A stretch of 64,000 nucleotides of DNA from Rhynchopus euleeides (taxonomy: Eukaryota > Euglenozoa > Diplonemea > Diplonemida > Diplonemidae), in assembly GCA_963210315.1 (NCBI GenBank), contig OY723309.1:1178001-1242000 (forward strand), given 5' to 3'. Made by a program: the position numbers and the translations under genes. A model generated the notes under the pieces. It was not told where the DNA came from. It did not search any database and saw nothing but the letters and a program-made list of their open reading frames with translations. This document shows, one piece after another, positions 41,551-51,545 of the stretch (positions within the stretch are counted from its first letter, which is position 1; every line of letters begins with the position of its first letter).

Positions 41551-42534
41551 ATGGAAGCGGTTACACAGATGCTCGACAGGCTCCACCAGCGCGGAGTGAC
41601 CGAGATTGTGTACGAGGTCAGAGCATCCCCACAGGATGGCGACGAAATTGGGGGAGAGTACTCTCGCCACGCGGGGGTGCTGCGAAAAAATGAGGACAAC
41701 ACGTACACCATCCTCTACACCCTGCCGTTAGAGGAACTCGATGAAGTCGAGCCCACGGGGTTGCAAGAATGCACCATCCCCGTGGTGGGGTTTGACTACG
41801 CCAACCTCAGATCGGTGCATGAATACGCGAGGAAGCAGACCAAGGCACAACTCGACCTCATGAGAGAGTCGGTACTAGACCTCGCCAAGGCGGTCCGCGA
41901 AGGCGCCAAGCAGGCGGGGACTGGGGGGAAAGCGGGAGGTGAGGCCGGGGCGGCACAGGCGCAACCGGAGGGGAGCAGCCCCCCTGCCCAGGACCCCCCC
42001 AAGCTCCCGACAATCGGGAACCTGCAGTCGGCCCTCAGCCTGCCCAACATGAGGCCGGCTTGCGTCTCCCAGTGGCAGGGGTTTTTGAAGGCAGGAGGGG
42101 TGGCAGCGGCGCGGGAGATGATCCGAGACCTGAGGCTGCAGTTCGGGACATCGAACAAGGTGACCCACCTGAGCACGTGGGTCGCCCTCGCGCAGGAGGC
42201 TGCTGAGCGGGGGTTCTGGTCCACCACCGTGACCCAGATGGGGAACCAGCTGCTGCACGAGCTGGTGGTGAATGAGGCGTGGAAACAACACAGGATCCCC
42301 CGGGCGCAGGTGGAGGCGGAGATGCGGACGGCCGACACGGAAGCATCCGCTGCTGACCGGGCCATCGCCAAGCTGGCGGGGCGTGCACGCACGACGAAGG
42401 GGGGAAAGGGGGGCAACGGTGGCCCTCCCCAGTCTTTTCCCCCCCCGAATCGGTATTCCCCCTACCCCCACCACACATTTCAGGGAAAGGGGGGAAAGGG
42501 GGGGAAACCCCGGGGCAACACCAACTGGAATTAA
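41551..42534 (+). CDS. Gag-like protein of VIPER-like element B
   Basis: About 327 residues from the ATG at 41551 (MEAVTQMLDRLHQRGVTEIV). The open frame begins upstream at 41401, but that part translates a pyrimidine-rich leader. A basic/Ala-Gly linker near residues 115-150 separates two helical parts. The second resembles the C-terminal part of Gag A (MGNQLLHELV...RIPRAQVEAEMR). The Gly/Lys tail (TTKGGKGGNGG, GKGGKGGKPRGN) suggests RNA binding. The stop is 23 bp before the recombinase ATG. Confidence 0.7.
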   Translation: MEAVTQMLDRLHQRGVTEIVYEVRASPQDGDEIGGEYSRHAGVLRKNEDNTYTILYTLPLEELDEVEPTGLQECTIPVVGFDYANLRSVHEYARKQTKAQLDLMRESVLDLAKAVREGAKQAGTGGKAGGEAGAAQAQPEGSSPPAQDPPKLPTIGNLQSALSLPNMRPACVSQWQGFLKAGGVAAAREMIRDLRLQFGTSNKVTHLSTWVALAQEAAERGFWSTTVTQMGNQLLHELVVNEAWKQHRIPRAQVEAEMRTADTEASAADRAIAKLAGRARTTKGGKGGNGGPPQSFPPPNRYSPYPHHTFQGKGGKGGKPRGNTNWN

Positions 42535-42557
42535 CACCGGCACTCGGCCAGGACATC

Positions 42558-43622
42558 ATGCAGGCACTCGGCCAAATCACGGCACTCTGCCAAAAACTGG
42601 GACAGGAAAGGCCCCCCCAACCCCCTACCCCCCCTCCCGCCCCCCAGAACATCGTCCAGAACACTCTGTCGGAGGTGTACACGCAAGCTGCGCCGGCAAG
42701 GACCCGGGCCAGGGACGACCACACTCTGTGGGAAGCAAAGGAACGGCTGGAAGAAGTCATGAAAGAGAGCCTGGCGGAACGCACAATCTCCACCAGGGGT
42801 GGGCTATGGAAAAGACTGGAAAGTTGGTGTGTGACAGCAGACCTCTCCCTACCCCCCTCGGAAGATGCAGCAGTTCTGTTTCTGGCGGGAATGACCCACT
42901 TGACAACAAGCACAGTCAAAAATTATGCATCGGCAATAAACGCAGTCGGTCTGCAGCAGGGGAATTGGTCCCCGCTCCCCCTTCAGGGCTATGCCAACGC
43001 ACTGGCTCGTGCGACCCCCTTTTCCCCCCCGAAGCAAGCTGTCCCCGCAAAAAAGGCCGAAGTGACCCAGGCGGTGTTTGTTCTGTTCACAAGGGGGCAC
43101 GAGGTGGAGGCGAACCTGTTGTTGTTTCTGTGGAAGACAGCCTGCCGCTACCGCGATGCGGCAGATCTCACGGTAAAGGATGTGAAACCCACAGCATGTG
43201 GAACACGACTCGTGGTAGATTTTTACAGGTCAAAGGCAATCAAGACGACCCCATTTGTGGATCGCAGGTTCGCAGTTGCAGCGGGGGCGGGTTTGGAGCG
43301 TCTGATTGCGTTCGTGGTGGAGAAAAGACAGACATGCCCCTTGGAATCCCTTCTGTTCGGTGTCCCCCACTCCCAATTTCTGCGCCTTCTCCGCCAATGC
43401 CCCAACTGCCAAGAGTGGACGCTTCATTCACCCCGACGGGGGGCCCTGCAATTTCTAGCCACACTGGCAGCCAACGGTATCCTCCCCCCCCAGGACATCC
43501 CCAGGATTGCCAGGCACAAAACCGCGAACCCCATTCTTCCCCCCACCACCATGAGATACCTCGCGAACGTGAACGAGGAGGTGGCCCTGGCCCTCTCCCC
43601 AGAGTGTTGTGCCCGTCTTTAA
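42558..43622 (+). CDS. Tyrosine recombinase of VIPER-like element B
   Basis: This 354-residue protein has a SAM-like N-terminal part (ERTISTRGGLWKRLESWC...TSTVKNYASAINAVG) and a catalytic part with Arg in WKTACRYRDAADL, box II LHSPRRGALQFL (His, Arg at +3), His in ARHKTANP and the likely nucleophile Tyr in TTMRYLANV. It is expected to insert the circular DNA copy of the element. It is intact and lies between Gag and the RT ORF. Confidence 0.85.
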   Translation: MQALGQITALCQKLGQERPPQPPTPPPAPQNIVQNTLSEVYTQAAPARTRARDDHTLWEAKERLEEVMKESLAERTISTRGGLWKRLESWCVTADLSLPPSEDAAVLFLAGMTHLTTSTVKNYASAINAVGLQQGNWSPLPLQGYANALARATPFSPPKQAVPAKKAEVTQAVFVLFTRGHEVEANLLLFLWKTACRYRDAADLTVKDVKPTACGTRLVVDFYRSKAIKTTPFVDRRFAVAAGAGLERLIAFVVEKRQTCPLESLLFGVPHSQFLRLLRQCPNCQEWTLHSPRRGALQFLATLAANGILPPQDIPRIARHKTANPILPPTTMRYLANVNEEVALALSPECCARL

Positions 43623-43661
43623 CGGAACTTGGTGCCCCCCGAGCATAGTAGCCACTCCGGC

Positions 43662-45305
43662 ATGGGAAAACGGGTGTCCAGGGGTTCCCTTCCAACCCAA
43701 GAACAACTAAAAGCCCCGTTGCATTGCAAAAAAGTCCCTATTATTTCTATTCCTGAGGTACTTCGGATGGCCAAGGGGCCAGTGCGTGAAAGGATCAGCA
43801 CACTGCTGGACATGACAGCCAACCCCCAGGCCATGGCGCGGGAGGTCTCAGAGCAGAGCTGGACCCCGGCAACTGTGAAACCCAAGAGCCAGGCCTTTTC
43901 TTCTCGTTTTTCGGTGCAGCTGGAAGAGGCAGGGCTGGTGCGGAGAGCCCCGGACTTTGATTTTGGCAAGAGAAACCCTGTTCTGGCTATTTCCCCTTTC
44001 GTTGTCTTCGAAGAAAAGCAGGGGTATGGCCCACACGGGGGCCGACTGAGGCCCATCATGTGGACCAAAGACCACAACTCCCTCGCGGCAGCTTATGGAT
44101 ACCGCTGCCAAGTTGTTTTCCCCACCTCCCCAACAGTGTTGTCCAGGGTGGAATGCGAGTGCGCCTCCCAAAGAGACCTAGCGGCTTCCTTTTTTCAGAT
44201 CCCCATTCCCGAAGAGTCTCAGAAATACTTCACATACCGTGATGACAAGGGGGAGGCATACTGCCTGACCCGTTTGCCAATGGGGGCGTCGTGGTCCCCA
44301 GAGTTGATGCACCTGATCATGTATGCACTTTCCCACTGCTATCTCTCAACCCCCCCCACGGCGGTATTCTCTCCCTCCCCATCTACATCCACTCCGGAAC
44401 TGTGCGTTGACGTGTATGTCGACAACGTGCGGTACGCGGGCACCTGGGAGCGTGTTCGGGAGGCAACGGCGGCGTTTGACGTGGCAGCGAGACGCGCCGG
44501 CGCGACGATATCTGAGGCGAGCGACGGTGACACGGAGTACGTCTTCCTCGGGTTCGGCTTCCACTGCCGTCGAGAGGTGGGCGTTGGGCCCAAGGTGGCG
44601 AGGAAGCTGAGGGCGGCGCGGGCGGACCTGATGGCTCAGGGCGAGACGAAGCCGAGGGTTAGGCGGTGCGACTTGGAATCCTTGGGTGGTCGTCTGGTGT
44701 GGGCCTCGCCCCTGGTGGTGCAGCCTCTGGGCAGGTTTATCGACGCCATCATCGCCCTGCGCCGCAACAGCAACGCATTGAACCGTGGTGCACACCCGGA
44801 CGAAGAAGTACAGCTCTCCGCGCAAACGACTGAGGCGGCGGTGCGTTGGATCGACGCTGCGCTCCAACCGAGGATGTACAAGGAGTTCACCGAGATGAGC
44901 CGAGGCCGGGGGGTAGAGATCTGGTCGGATGCTTCGGTGACGGGGTGCGGTGTTGTGGTGTCAGCAGGCGGCGCTCTTCGATCGTTTGGGCGACGCTGGA
45001 CCTGGGAAGAGGCTGACGAACTGCCGGAGGAGCAGCGGTCGACGCGGATCGCGGTGCTTGAGGCACGTGCTGTGGTCTACGGCATGGAGGAGTGTGTCGG
45101 GGAGAACGCCTGGGGTGCCAACGTGAAGTGGTACCTTGACAACACCGCGGTGATCGGGGCGCTGCAGCGCGGGTATTCTCCGGCTCGGGCACTGAACAGA
45201 GAGGTGATGCGGATCCTGGGGCTGACGTCATCATATTTCACAGCGGTGCAATGGGCCTACATCAAATCACGGGATAACCCCGCAGACAAGCCGAGCCGGA
45301 GGTAG
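43662..45305 (+). CDS. Reverse transcriptase-RNase H of VIPER-like element B
   Basis: About 547 residues from the ATG at 43662 (MGKRVSRGSLPTQEQ), 40 bp after the recombinase stop. RT blocks include QRDLAASFFQIPIPEE (A), LTRLPMGASWSPELMH (B) and VDVYVDNVRYAG (C). Box C again reads Y-V-D-N rather than YxDD. RNase H has EIWSDASVTGCGVVV, VLEARAVVYG, WYLDNTAVIGAL and RDNPADKPSRR. The frame ends at 45305, sixteen bases before the terminal direct repeat. Confidence 0.85.
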   Translation: MGKRVSRGSLPTQEQLKAPLHCKKVPIISIPEVLRMAKGPVRERISTLLDMTANPQAMAREVSEQSWTPATVKPKSQAFSSRFSVQLEEAGLVRRAPDFDFGKRNPVLAISPFVVFEEKQGYGPHGGRLRPIMWTKDHNSLAAAYGYRCQVVFPTSPTVLSRVECECASQRDLAASFFQIPIPEESQKYFTYRDDKGEAYCLTRLPMGASWSPELMHLIMYALSHCYLSTPPTAVFSPSPSTSTPELCVDVYVDNVRYAGTWERVREATAAFDVAARRAGATISEASDGDTEYVFLGFGFHCRREVGVGPKVARKLRAARADLMAQGETKPRVRRCDLESLGGRLVWASPLVVQPLGRFIDAIIALRRNSNALNRGAHPDEEVQLSAQTTEAAVRWIDAALQPRMYKEFTEMSRGRGVEIWSDASVTGCGVVVSAGGALRSFGRRWTWEEADELPEEQRSTRIAVLEARAVVYGMEECVGENAWGANVKWYLDNTAVIGALQRGYSPARALNREVMRILGLTSSYFTAVQWAYIKSRDNPADKPSRR

Positions 45306-45320
45306 CGCAGGGGTAGCGAA

Positions 45321-45569
45321 GGGGTGTCGTTCGGCGCTGATCGCGCGGCTCTTCCGCTGCGTCCTGCGGCGACCTGCGTCTTTGGTGACTTCAGCCGCGC
45401 GCTCAGCGTACCCCTGCGCTACGAACAGTAATGGTAACAGAAGATCGTGCTGCCCACTCCCCTCTCCACCACACTTGTAGGAAGGCTAAGTGCCAAGAGG
45501 GCAAGGCTTGCCCGGAATGTGTTGCTGCGTACACTTAGCCTCCCTCACACAGGAACCGATGGGGAACTC
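45321..45569 (+). repeat. 249-bp direct repeat, copy 1 (element B 3' end)
   Basis: It runs from GGGGTGTCGTTCGGCGCTGA to GATGGGGAACTC. Copy 2 at 45804-46052 has exactly the same length. An inverted pair (TAGCGCAGGGGTAGCG at 45304 and CGTACCCCTGCGCTAC at 45409) overlaps its first part. Confidence 0.95.
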
Positions 45570-45803
45570 TGGCCACAGTGGGCCTGCTCACTAGTCGGAG
45601 TTCCCAAGGTTCCTGCCCCCCTCTCCCCTCGGTTCCATGCCATCTCTCCCCTTCTCTATTCGGTCACAGGAATGTTGGCTTGCAGTCCGTATAATTCTTG
45701 GGTTTTACACACAACCCCCCACACCTCAGGTAACGACAAGCTCCAACTTACTTTCTCCCACGGACTGCGCAAAGCCTTTCTCTTTTTCCCTTCCCTCCCA
45801 CCC

Positions 45804-46052
45804 GGGGTGTCGTTCGGCGCTGATCGCGCGGCTCTTCCGCTGCGTCCTGCGGCGACCTGCGTCTTTGGTGACTTCAGCCGCGCGCTCAGCGTACCCCTGC
45901 GCTACGAACAGTAATGGTAACAGAAGATCGTGCTGCCCACTCCCCTCTCCACCACACTTGTAGGAAGGCTAAGTGCCAAGAGGGCAAGGCTTGCCCGGAA
46001 TGTGTTGCTGCGTACACTTAGCCTCCCTCACACAGGAACCGATGGGGAACTC
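45804..46052 (+). repeat. 249-bp direct repeat, copy 2 (element B 3' end)
   Basis: This is a second copy of 45321-45569, 234 bp downstream of it. It is followed directly by a CTCTCGACGATCAAAT dispersed motif. Confidence 0.95.
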
Positions 46053-46271
46053 CATTCCCTCTCGACGATCAAATCCCCCCTGGGCCCACTGGGGCCCAGG
46101 GAGTAGGGCTATTCCGGACTATCGACCCAACGTCCCACCGAATGGTCAGGTGCTTGGCAGGTCATGGACGACATGTCAGCCTGTGAACATATGTTCACTA
46201 CCGTGGCCTCCGGCGGCTGGGGGGCTCCGCCCCCCAGACCCCCTGAAGGCGGTCTGCTGACTCCTGGATGT
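46053..46271. other. Short spacer with two dispersed repeats
   Basis: It contains the dispersed CATTCCCTCTCGACGATCAA motif at 46054 and an inverted copy (46186-46252) of the GC hairpin repeat at 31147. No gene. Confidence 0.5.
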
Positions 46272-46384
46272 CATGAACTAGCAGGTGCGTAGCAAACAGA
46301 AACGTGTGTCTCCAAAATTATTTTTTTAAAAATCGCATTGTCTTCACCAGCCCATACCCCAGGTGGTCCCAAATGGGTCCGGAA

Positions 46385-46830
46385 CCATCCTCTTCAATCC
46401 TCTTCATCAACTAAATGCTCGATCTTTGCTGAGAAATACAAAAAAACCGGTTTTTCACCTGTTTCGGCGTTTTTGTGAGGAAACAATCGCGAATATCATT
46501 TTGCACCACCGGCTGCTGCTCCAATAGGCCCGTAGGAACCCTGGGACAGCTGGTAGGCAATCTGGGGGTCTCCCACAGTCCTCTTCACCCCCAAAACACC
46601 CCCAGGAGGGTGTTTTGGGTGTTTTTCACCTGAAGAGGATACGCCCCAATCCTCTTCACCCGAAAAACTGCCGAAAAACTGCGACCCCATGGGCTGTGGG
46701 CGACAGCATGATCCCCGTGGAAAAATGTGTCCCGCGGACCTCCTCTTCACCCAAGGACCCTCAGAAGGGTCAGTTTCAGGGTGTTCCAATCATTTTTGGT
46801 GTGAAGAGGATTGGGAAATATCCTCTTCCT
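46385..46830. repeat. L-end subterminal segment with iterated TCCTCTTCA motif
   Basis: ATCCTCTTCA or its complement TGAAGAGGAT occurs at about 46389 (two in tandem), 46578, 46631, 46651, 46740, 46801 and 46818. It occupies the same positions in the shared scaffold as CCGTCCACA does in the 18990 element. Confidence 0.8.
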
Positions 46831-46849
46831 GGGAACAGGTGGTGCAGCA

Positions 46850-49800
46850 ATACGAATTGGTAGCGAATAGGTCCGAATAGGTCTGGGACATGCCGAATTG
46901 GTAGTGAATAGGTCCGAATAGGTCTGTAACAGGCCGAATTGGTCCGAATTGGTAGCGAATAGGTCCGAATAGGTCTGGGACATGCCGAATTGGTCCGAAT
47001 TGGTAGCGAATAGGCCCGAATAGGTCTGTAACAGGCCGAATTGGTCCGAATTGGTAGCGAATAGGTCCGAATACGTCTGTGACATGCCGAATTGGTCCGA
47101 ATTGGTAGTGAATAGGTCCGAATAGGTCTGTAACAGGCCGAATTGGTCCGAATTGGTAGCGAATAGGTCCGAATAGGTCTGTGACATGCCGAATTGGTCC
47201 GAATTGGTAGCGAATAGGTCCGAATAGGTCTGGGACATGCCGAATTGGTCCGAATTGGTAGTGAATAGGTCCGAATAGGTCTGTGACATGCCGAATTGGT
47301 CCGAATTGGTAGCGAATAGGTCCGAATACGTCTGTGACATGCCGAATTGGTCCGAATTGGTAGTGAATAGGTCCGAATAGGTCTGTAACAGGCCGAATTG
47401 GTCCGAATTGGTAGCGAATGGGGGTCTTCGCTGGTCGACAAACTTCGACAAACTTCGTCAGTTTTCAGCCAATTCAACAGGAAATGCACCAAAATGCACT
47501 GACGATCACCCCGTAGCGAAGACCCCCAATAGGTCCGAATAGGTCTGTGACATGCCGAATTGGTCCGAATTGGTAGTGAATAGGTCCGAATAGGTCTGTA
47601 ACAGGCCGAATTGGTCCGAATTGGTAGCGAATAGGTCCGAATAGGTCTGTGACATGCCGAATTGGTCCGAATTGGTAGTGAATAGGTCCGAATAGGTCTG
47701 GGACACGCCGAATTGGTCCGAATTGGTAGTGAATAGGTCCGAATAGGTCTGTAACAGGCCGAATTGGTCCGAATTGGTAGCGAATAGGTCCGAATAGGTC
47801 TGTGACATGCCGAATTGGTCCGAATTGGTAGTGAATAGGTCCGAATAGGTCTGCAACATGCCGAATTGGTCCGAATTGGTAGCGAATAGGTCCGAATAGG
47901 TCTGTGACATGCCGAATTGGTCCGAATTGGTAGCGAATGGGGGTCTTCGCTGGTCGACAAACTTCGACAAACTTCGTCAGTTTTCAGCTAATTCAACAGG
48001 AAATGCACCAAAATGCACTGACGATCACCCTGTAGCGAAGACCCCCAATAGGTCCGAATAGGTCTGGGACATGCCGAATTGGTCCGAATTGGTAGTGAAT
48101 AGGTCCGAATAGGTCTGGGACATGCCGAATTGGTCCGAATTGGTAGCGAATAGGCCCGAATAGGTCTGTAACAGGCCGAATTGGTCCGAATTGGTAGCGA
48201 ATAGGTCCGAATAGGTCTGTGACATGCCGAATTGGTCCGAATTGGTAGTGAATAGGTCCGAATAGGTCTGTAACAGGCCGAATTGGTCCGAATTGGTAGC
48301 GAATAGGTCCGAATAGGTCTGTGACATGCCGAATTGGTCCGAATTGGTAGTGAATAGGTCCGAATAGGTCTGGGACACGCCGAATTGGTCCGAATTGGTA
48401 GTGAATAGGTCCGAATAGGTCTGTAACAGGCCGAATTGGTCCGAATTGGTAGCGAATAGGTACGAATAGGTCTGTGACATGCCGAATTGGTCCGAATTGG
48501 TAGTGAATAGGTCCGAATAGGTCTGGGACACGCCGAATTGGTCCGAATTGGTAGCGAATAGGTCCGAATAGGTCTGTGACATGCCGAATTGGTCCGAATT
48601 GGTAGTGAATAGGTCCGAATAGGTCTGTAACAGGCCGAATTGGTCCGAATTGGTAGCGAATGGGGGTCTTCGCTGGTCGACAAACTTCGACAAACTTCGT
48701 CAGTTTTCAGCCAATTCAACAGGAAATGCACCAAAATGCACTGACGATCACCCCGTAGCGAAGACCCCCAATAGGTCGGAATAGGTCTGTGACATGCCGA
48801 ATTGGTCCGAATTGGTAGTGAATAGGTCCGAATAGGTCTGTAACAGGCCGAATTGGTCCGAATTGGTAGCGAATAGGTCCGAATAGGTCTGTGACATGCC
48901 GAATTGGTCCGAATTGGTAGTGAATAGGTCCGAATAGGTCTGTAACAGGCCGAATTGGTCCGAATTGGTAGCGAATAGGTACGAATAGGTCTGTGACATG
49001 CCGAATTGGTCCGAATTGGTAGTGAATAGGTCCGAATAGGTCTGGGACACGCCGAATTGGTCCGAATTGGTAGTGAATAGGTCCGAATAGGTCTGTAACA
49101 GGCCGAATTGGTCCGAATTGGTAGCGAATAGGTCCGAATAGGTCTGTGACATGCCGAATTGGTCCGAATTGGTAGTGAATAGGTCCGAATAGGTCTGTAA
49201 CAGGCCGAATTGGTCCGAATTGGTAGCGAATAGGTCCGAATAGGTCTGTGACATGCCGAATTGGTCCGAATTGGTAGCGAATAGGTCCGAATAGGTCTGG
49301 GACATGCCGAATTGGTCCGAATTGGTAGTGAATAGGTCCGAATAGGTCTGTGACATGCCGAATTGGTCCGAATTGGTAGCGAATAGGTCCGAATACGTCT
49401 GTGACATGCCGAATTGGTCCGAATTGGTAGTGAATAGGTCCGAATAGGTCTGTAACAGGCCGAATTGGTCCGAATTGGTAGCGAATGGGGGTCTTCGCTG
49501 GTCGACAAACTTCGACAAACTTCGTCAGTTTTCAGCCAATTCAACAGGAAATGCACCAAAATGCACTGACGATCACCCCGTAGCGAAGACCCCCAATAGG
49601 TCCGAATAGGTCTGTGACATGCCGAATTGGTCCGAATTGGTAGTGAATAGGTCCGAATAGGTCTGTAACAGGCCGAATTGGTCCGAATTGGTAGCGAATA
49701 GGTCCGAATAGGTCTGTGACATGCCGAATTGGTCCGAATTGGTAGTGAATAGGTCCGAATAGGTCTGGGACACGCCGAATTGGTCCGAATTGGTAGTGAA

Positions 49801-51545
49801 TAGGTCCGAATAGGTCTGTAACAGGCCGAATTGGTCCGAATTGGTAGCGAATAGGTCCGAATAGGTCTGTGACATGCCGAATTGGTCCGAATTGGTAGTG
49901 AATAGGTCCGAATAGGTCTGTAACAGGCCGAATTGGTCCGAATAGGTCTGTGACATGCCGAATTGGTCCGAATTGGTAGTGAATAGGTCCGAATAGGTCT
50001 GGGACACGCCGAATTGGTCCGAATTGGTAGTGAATATGTCCGAATAGGTCTGTAACAGGCCGAATTGGTCCGAATTGGTAGCGAATAGGTCCGAATAGGT
50101 CTGTGACATGCCGAATTGGTCCGAATTGGTAGTGAATAGGTCCGAATAGGTCTGCAACATGCCGAATTGGTCCGAATTGGTAGCGAATAGGTCCGAATAG
50201 GTCTGTGACATGCCGAATTGGTCCGAATTGGTAGCGAATGGGGGTCTTCGCTGGTCGACAAACTTCGACAAACTTCGTCAGTTTTCAGCTAATTCAACAG
50301 GAAATGCACCAAAATGCACTGACGATCACCCTGTAGCGAAGACCCCCCATAGGTCCGAATAGGTCTGGGACATGCCGAATTGGTCCGAATTGGTAGTGAA
50401 TAGGTCCGAATAGGTCTGGGACATGCCGAATTGGTCCGAATTGGTAGCGAATAGGCCCGAATAGGTCTGTAACAGGCCGAATTGGTCCGAATTGGTAGCG
50501 AATAGGTCCGAATAGGTCTGTGACATGCCGAATTGGTCCGAATTGGTAGTGAATAGGTCCGAATAGGTCTGTAACAGGCCGAATTGGTCCGAATTGGTAG
50601 CGAATAGGTCCGAATAGGTCTGTGACATGCCGAATTGGTCCGAATTGGTAGTGAATAGGTCCGAATAGGTCTGGGACACGCCGAATTGGTCCGAATTGGT
50701 AGTGAATAGGTCCGAATAGGTCTGTAACAGGCCGAATTGGTCCGAATTGGTAGCGAATAGGTACGAATAGGTCTGTGACATGCCGAATTGGTCCGAATTG
50801 GTAGTGAATAGGTCCGAATAGGTCTGGGACACGCCGAATTGGTCCGAATTGGTAGCGAATAGGTCCGAATAGGTCTGTAACAGGCCGAATTGGTCCGAAT
50901 TGGTAGCGAATAGGTACGAATAGGTCTGTGACATGCCGAATTGGTCCGAATTGGTAGTGAATAGGTCCGAATAGGTCTGGGACACGCCGAATTGGTCCGA
51001 ATTGGTAGTGAATAGGTCCGAATAGGTCTGTAACAGGCCGAATTGGTCCGAATTGGTAGCGAATAGGTCCGAATAGGTCTGTGACATGCCGAATTGGTCC
51101 GAATTGGTAGTGAATAGGTCCGAATAGGTCTGGGACATGCCGAATTGGTCCGAATTGGTAGTGAATAGGTCCGAATAGGTCTGTAACAGGCCGAATTGGT
51201 CCGAATTGGTAGCGAATAGGTCCGAATAGGTCTGGGACATGCCGAATTGGTCCGAATTGGTAGTGAATAGGTCCGAATAGGTCTGCAACATGCCGAATTG
51301 GTCCGAATTGGTAGCGAATAGGTCCGAATAGGTCTGGGACATGCCGAATTGGTCCGAATTGGTAGCGAATAGGTCTGAATAGGTCTGTGACATGCCGAAT
51401 TGGTTCGAATTGGTAGCGAATAGGTCCGAATAGGTCTGCAACAGGCCGAATTGGTCCGAATTGGTTGCGAATAGGTCCGAATAGGTCTGGAACAGGCCGA
51501 ATTGGTCCGAATTGGTGGTGAATAGGTCCGAATAGGTCTGTAGAA
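46850..51545. repeat. 4.7-kb tandem array of 51-bp GAATTGGTCC/GAATAGGTCC units
   Basis: The unit is four ~10-bp phrases (GAATTGGTCC, GAATTGGTAGC, GAATAGGTCC, GAATAGGTCT) followed by GTGACATGCC, GTAACAGGCC, GGACATGCC or GGACACGCC. As 51 is a multiple of 3, two minus-strand frames stay open for hundreds of codons, encoding a 17-residue repeat; a protein product is unlikely. Five hairpin-ended inserts divide the array into blocks that share variant order, so it grew by block duplication. Confidence 0.95.
47420..50348. repeat. Five 108-bp hairpin-ended inserts within the array
   Basis: The inserts lie at 47420-47527, 47939-48046, 48662-48769, 49487-49594 and 50240-50348. Each is bounded by GGGGGTCTTCGCT and AGCGAAGACCCCC and holds TCGACAAACTTCG repeats. 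They are nearly identical, always at the same phase of the array (after GGTAGCGAAT), and are spaced 519-825 bp apart. Confidence 0.9.

Larger units (their letters stand above)
41551..46052 (+). mobile_element. VIPER-like tyrosine-recombinase retroelement B
   Basis: The order is Gag, recombinase, RT-RNase H, as in element A, but the sequences are clearly diverged, so this is another family. All three ORFs are intact and spaced by 23 and about 40 bp. The 3' end has a 249-bp repeat, a 234-bp unique segment, and the 249-bp repeat again, which fits the split direct repeats of YR retroelements. The matching 5' repeat was not found by eye, so the 5' limit is unknown. Confidence 0.8.

Noticed and set aside
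46850..51545. Gene for a giant 17-residue-repeat protein (PIRTNSAC...)
   Set aside because: Two frames are equally open, the unit length alone explains this, and there is no start context or non-repeat domain.
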